A model generated the notes under the pieces. It saw nothing but the letters and a program-made list of their open reading frames with translations, did no database searches and was not told where the DNA came from. From Vibrio hepatarius (GTDB taxonomy: Bacteria > Pseudomonadota > Gammaproteobacteria > Enterobacterales > Vibrionaceae), in contig NZ_JAATOO010000020.1 of assembly GCF_011806575.1 (NCBI RefSeq), positions 1-64,000 on the forward strand: DNA of 64,000 nucleotides. Reading direction: 5' to 3'. The position numbers were made by a program, and so were the translations under genes. Of the stretch, positions 63,923-64,000 are shown piece by piece (the first letter of the stretch is position 1; each line of letters opens with the position of its first letter).

Positions 63923-64000
63923 AAACTCATCCGTTCTCAAAAACACCACCCATTTGAGGCGTCCTAGAGCGATAGAAGCCAACCAATTTATCAAGAAACT

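Overview
The window looks like a piece of a Vibrio (Vibrionaceae) genome, most likely the second chromosome. This is inferred from gene content: a divergent norR/hmp pair, a CspA-type cold-shock gene, ArfA, a dmsABC operon with a NapF/TorD-type partner pair, several GGDEF/EAL proteins, a Fur-controlled fumC, and moderate GC throughout. No rRNA, tRNA, CRISPR array, phage gene or transposase was seen. Coding density is high and strong hairpin terminators are common.

Layout. 1-6600: the end of an unknown gene, a secreted TPR/DUF218 protein, an ascorbate-type PTS operon (EIIA-EIIB-EIIC) facing a GntR-like LacI regulator across five palindromic operators, and a protein made of three tandem RidA domains. 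7174-10441: an orphan tryptophan synthase beta chain, divergent from the RidA gene, then a CACHE-PAS-GGDEF diguanylate cyclase. 10700-17250: a small HTH/DUF3820 operon, a PBP5-type carboxypeptidase, a small membrane protein, a ThrE-type exporter, arfA with its 3' end folded in a hairpin, a cold-shock gene and yaeQ. 17298-20316: hmp and norR with a sigma-54 promoter and NorR-like sites. 20400-29500: glutaredoxin-like proteins, a HAD phosphatase, MATE, DMT and Bcr/CflA transporters, a LysR regulator and a GAF-GGDEF-EAL protein. 29552-31386: a perfect Fur box, a small alpha-helical protein and fumC.

32005-41208: a YkvI-type permease, then a complete one-directional L-fucose operon (fucR-P-I-K-U-A-O) from regulator to lactaldehyde reductase. 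41301-43727: a NemR-like electrophile-response module (TetR regulator, CurA-like reductase, GST) with two identical 20-bp operators. 43886-51472: an unusual carbohydrate or aldehyde region: an AraC regulator with a degenerate receiver-like N-terminus, two zinc-type alcohol dehydrogenases, a GFA-domain protein, a split (two-subunit) transketolase and a divergent aldehyde dehydrogenase. 51563-57471: an AraC regulator facing a CoA-transferase / FadJ-like / thiolase operon that probably degrades short-chain acids. 57633-63922: an orphan amino-acid-binding protein, and dmsABC divergent from a TorD-type chaperone and a NapF-type ferredoxin, sharing a perfect FNR box.

The most interesting items are the divergent triple-RidA / orphan TrpB pair (an enamine-producing enzyme next to an enamine-handling fold with altered active sites) and the split-transketolase/dehydrogenase cluster, whose substrate I cannot assign. 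Functions were assigned from remembered family signatures; no database search was possible.
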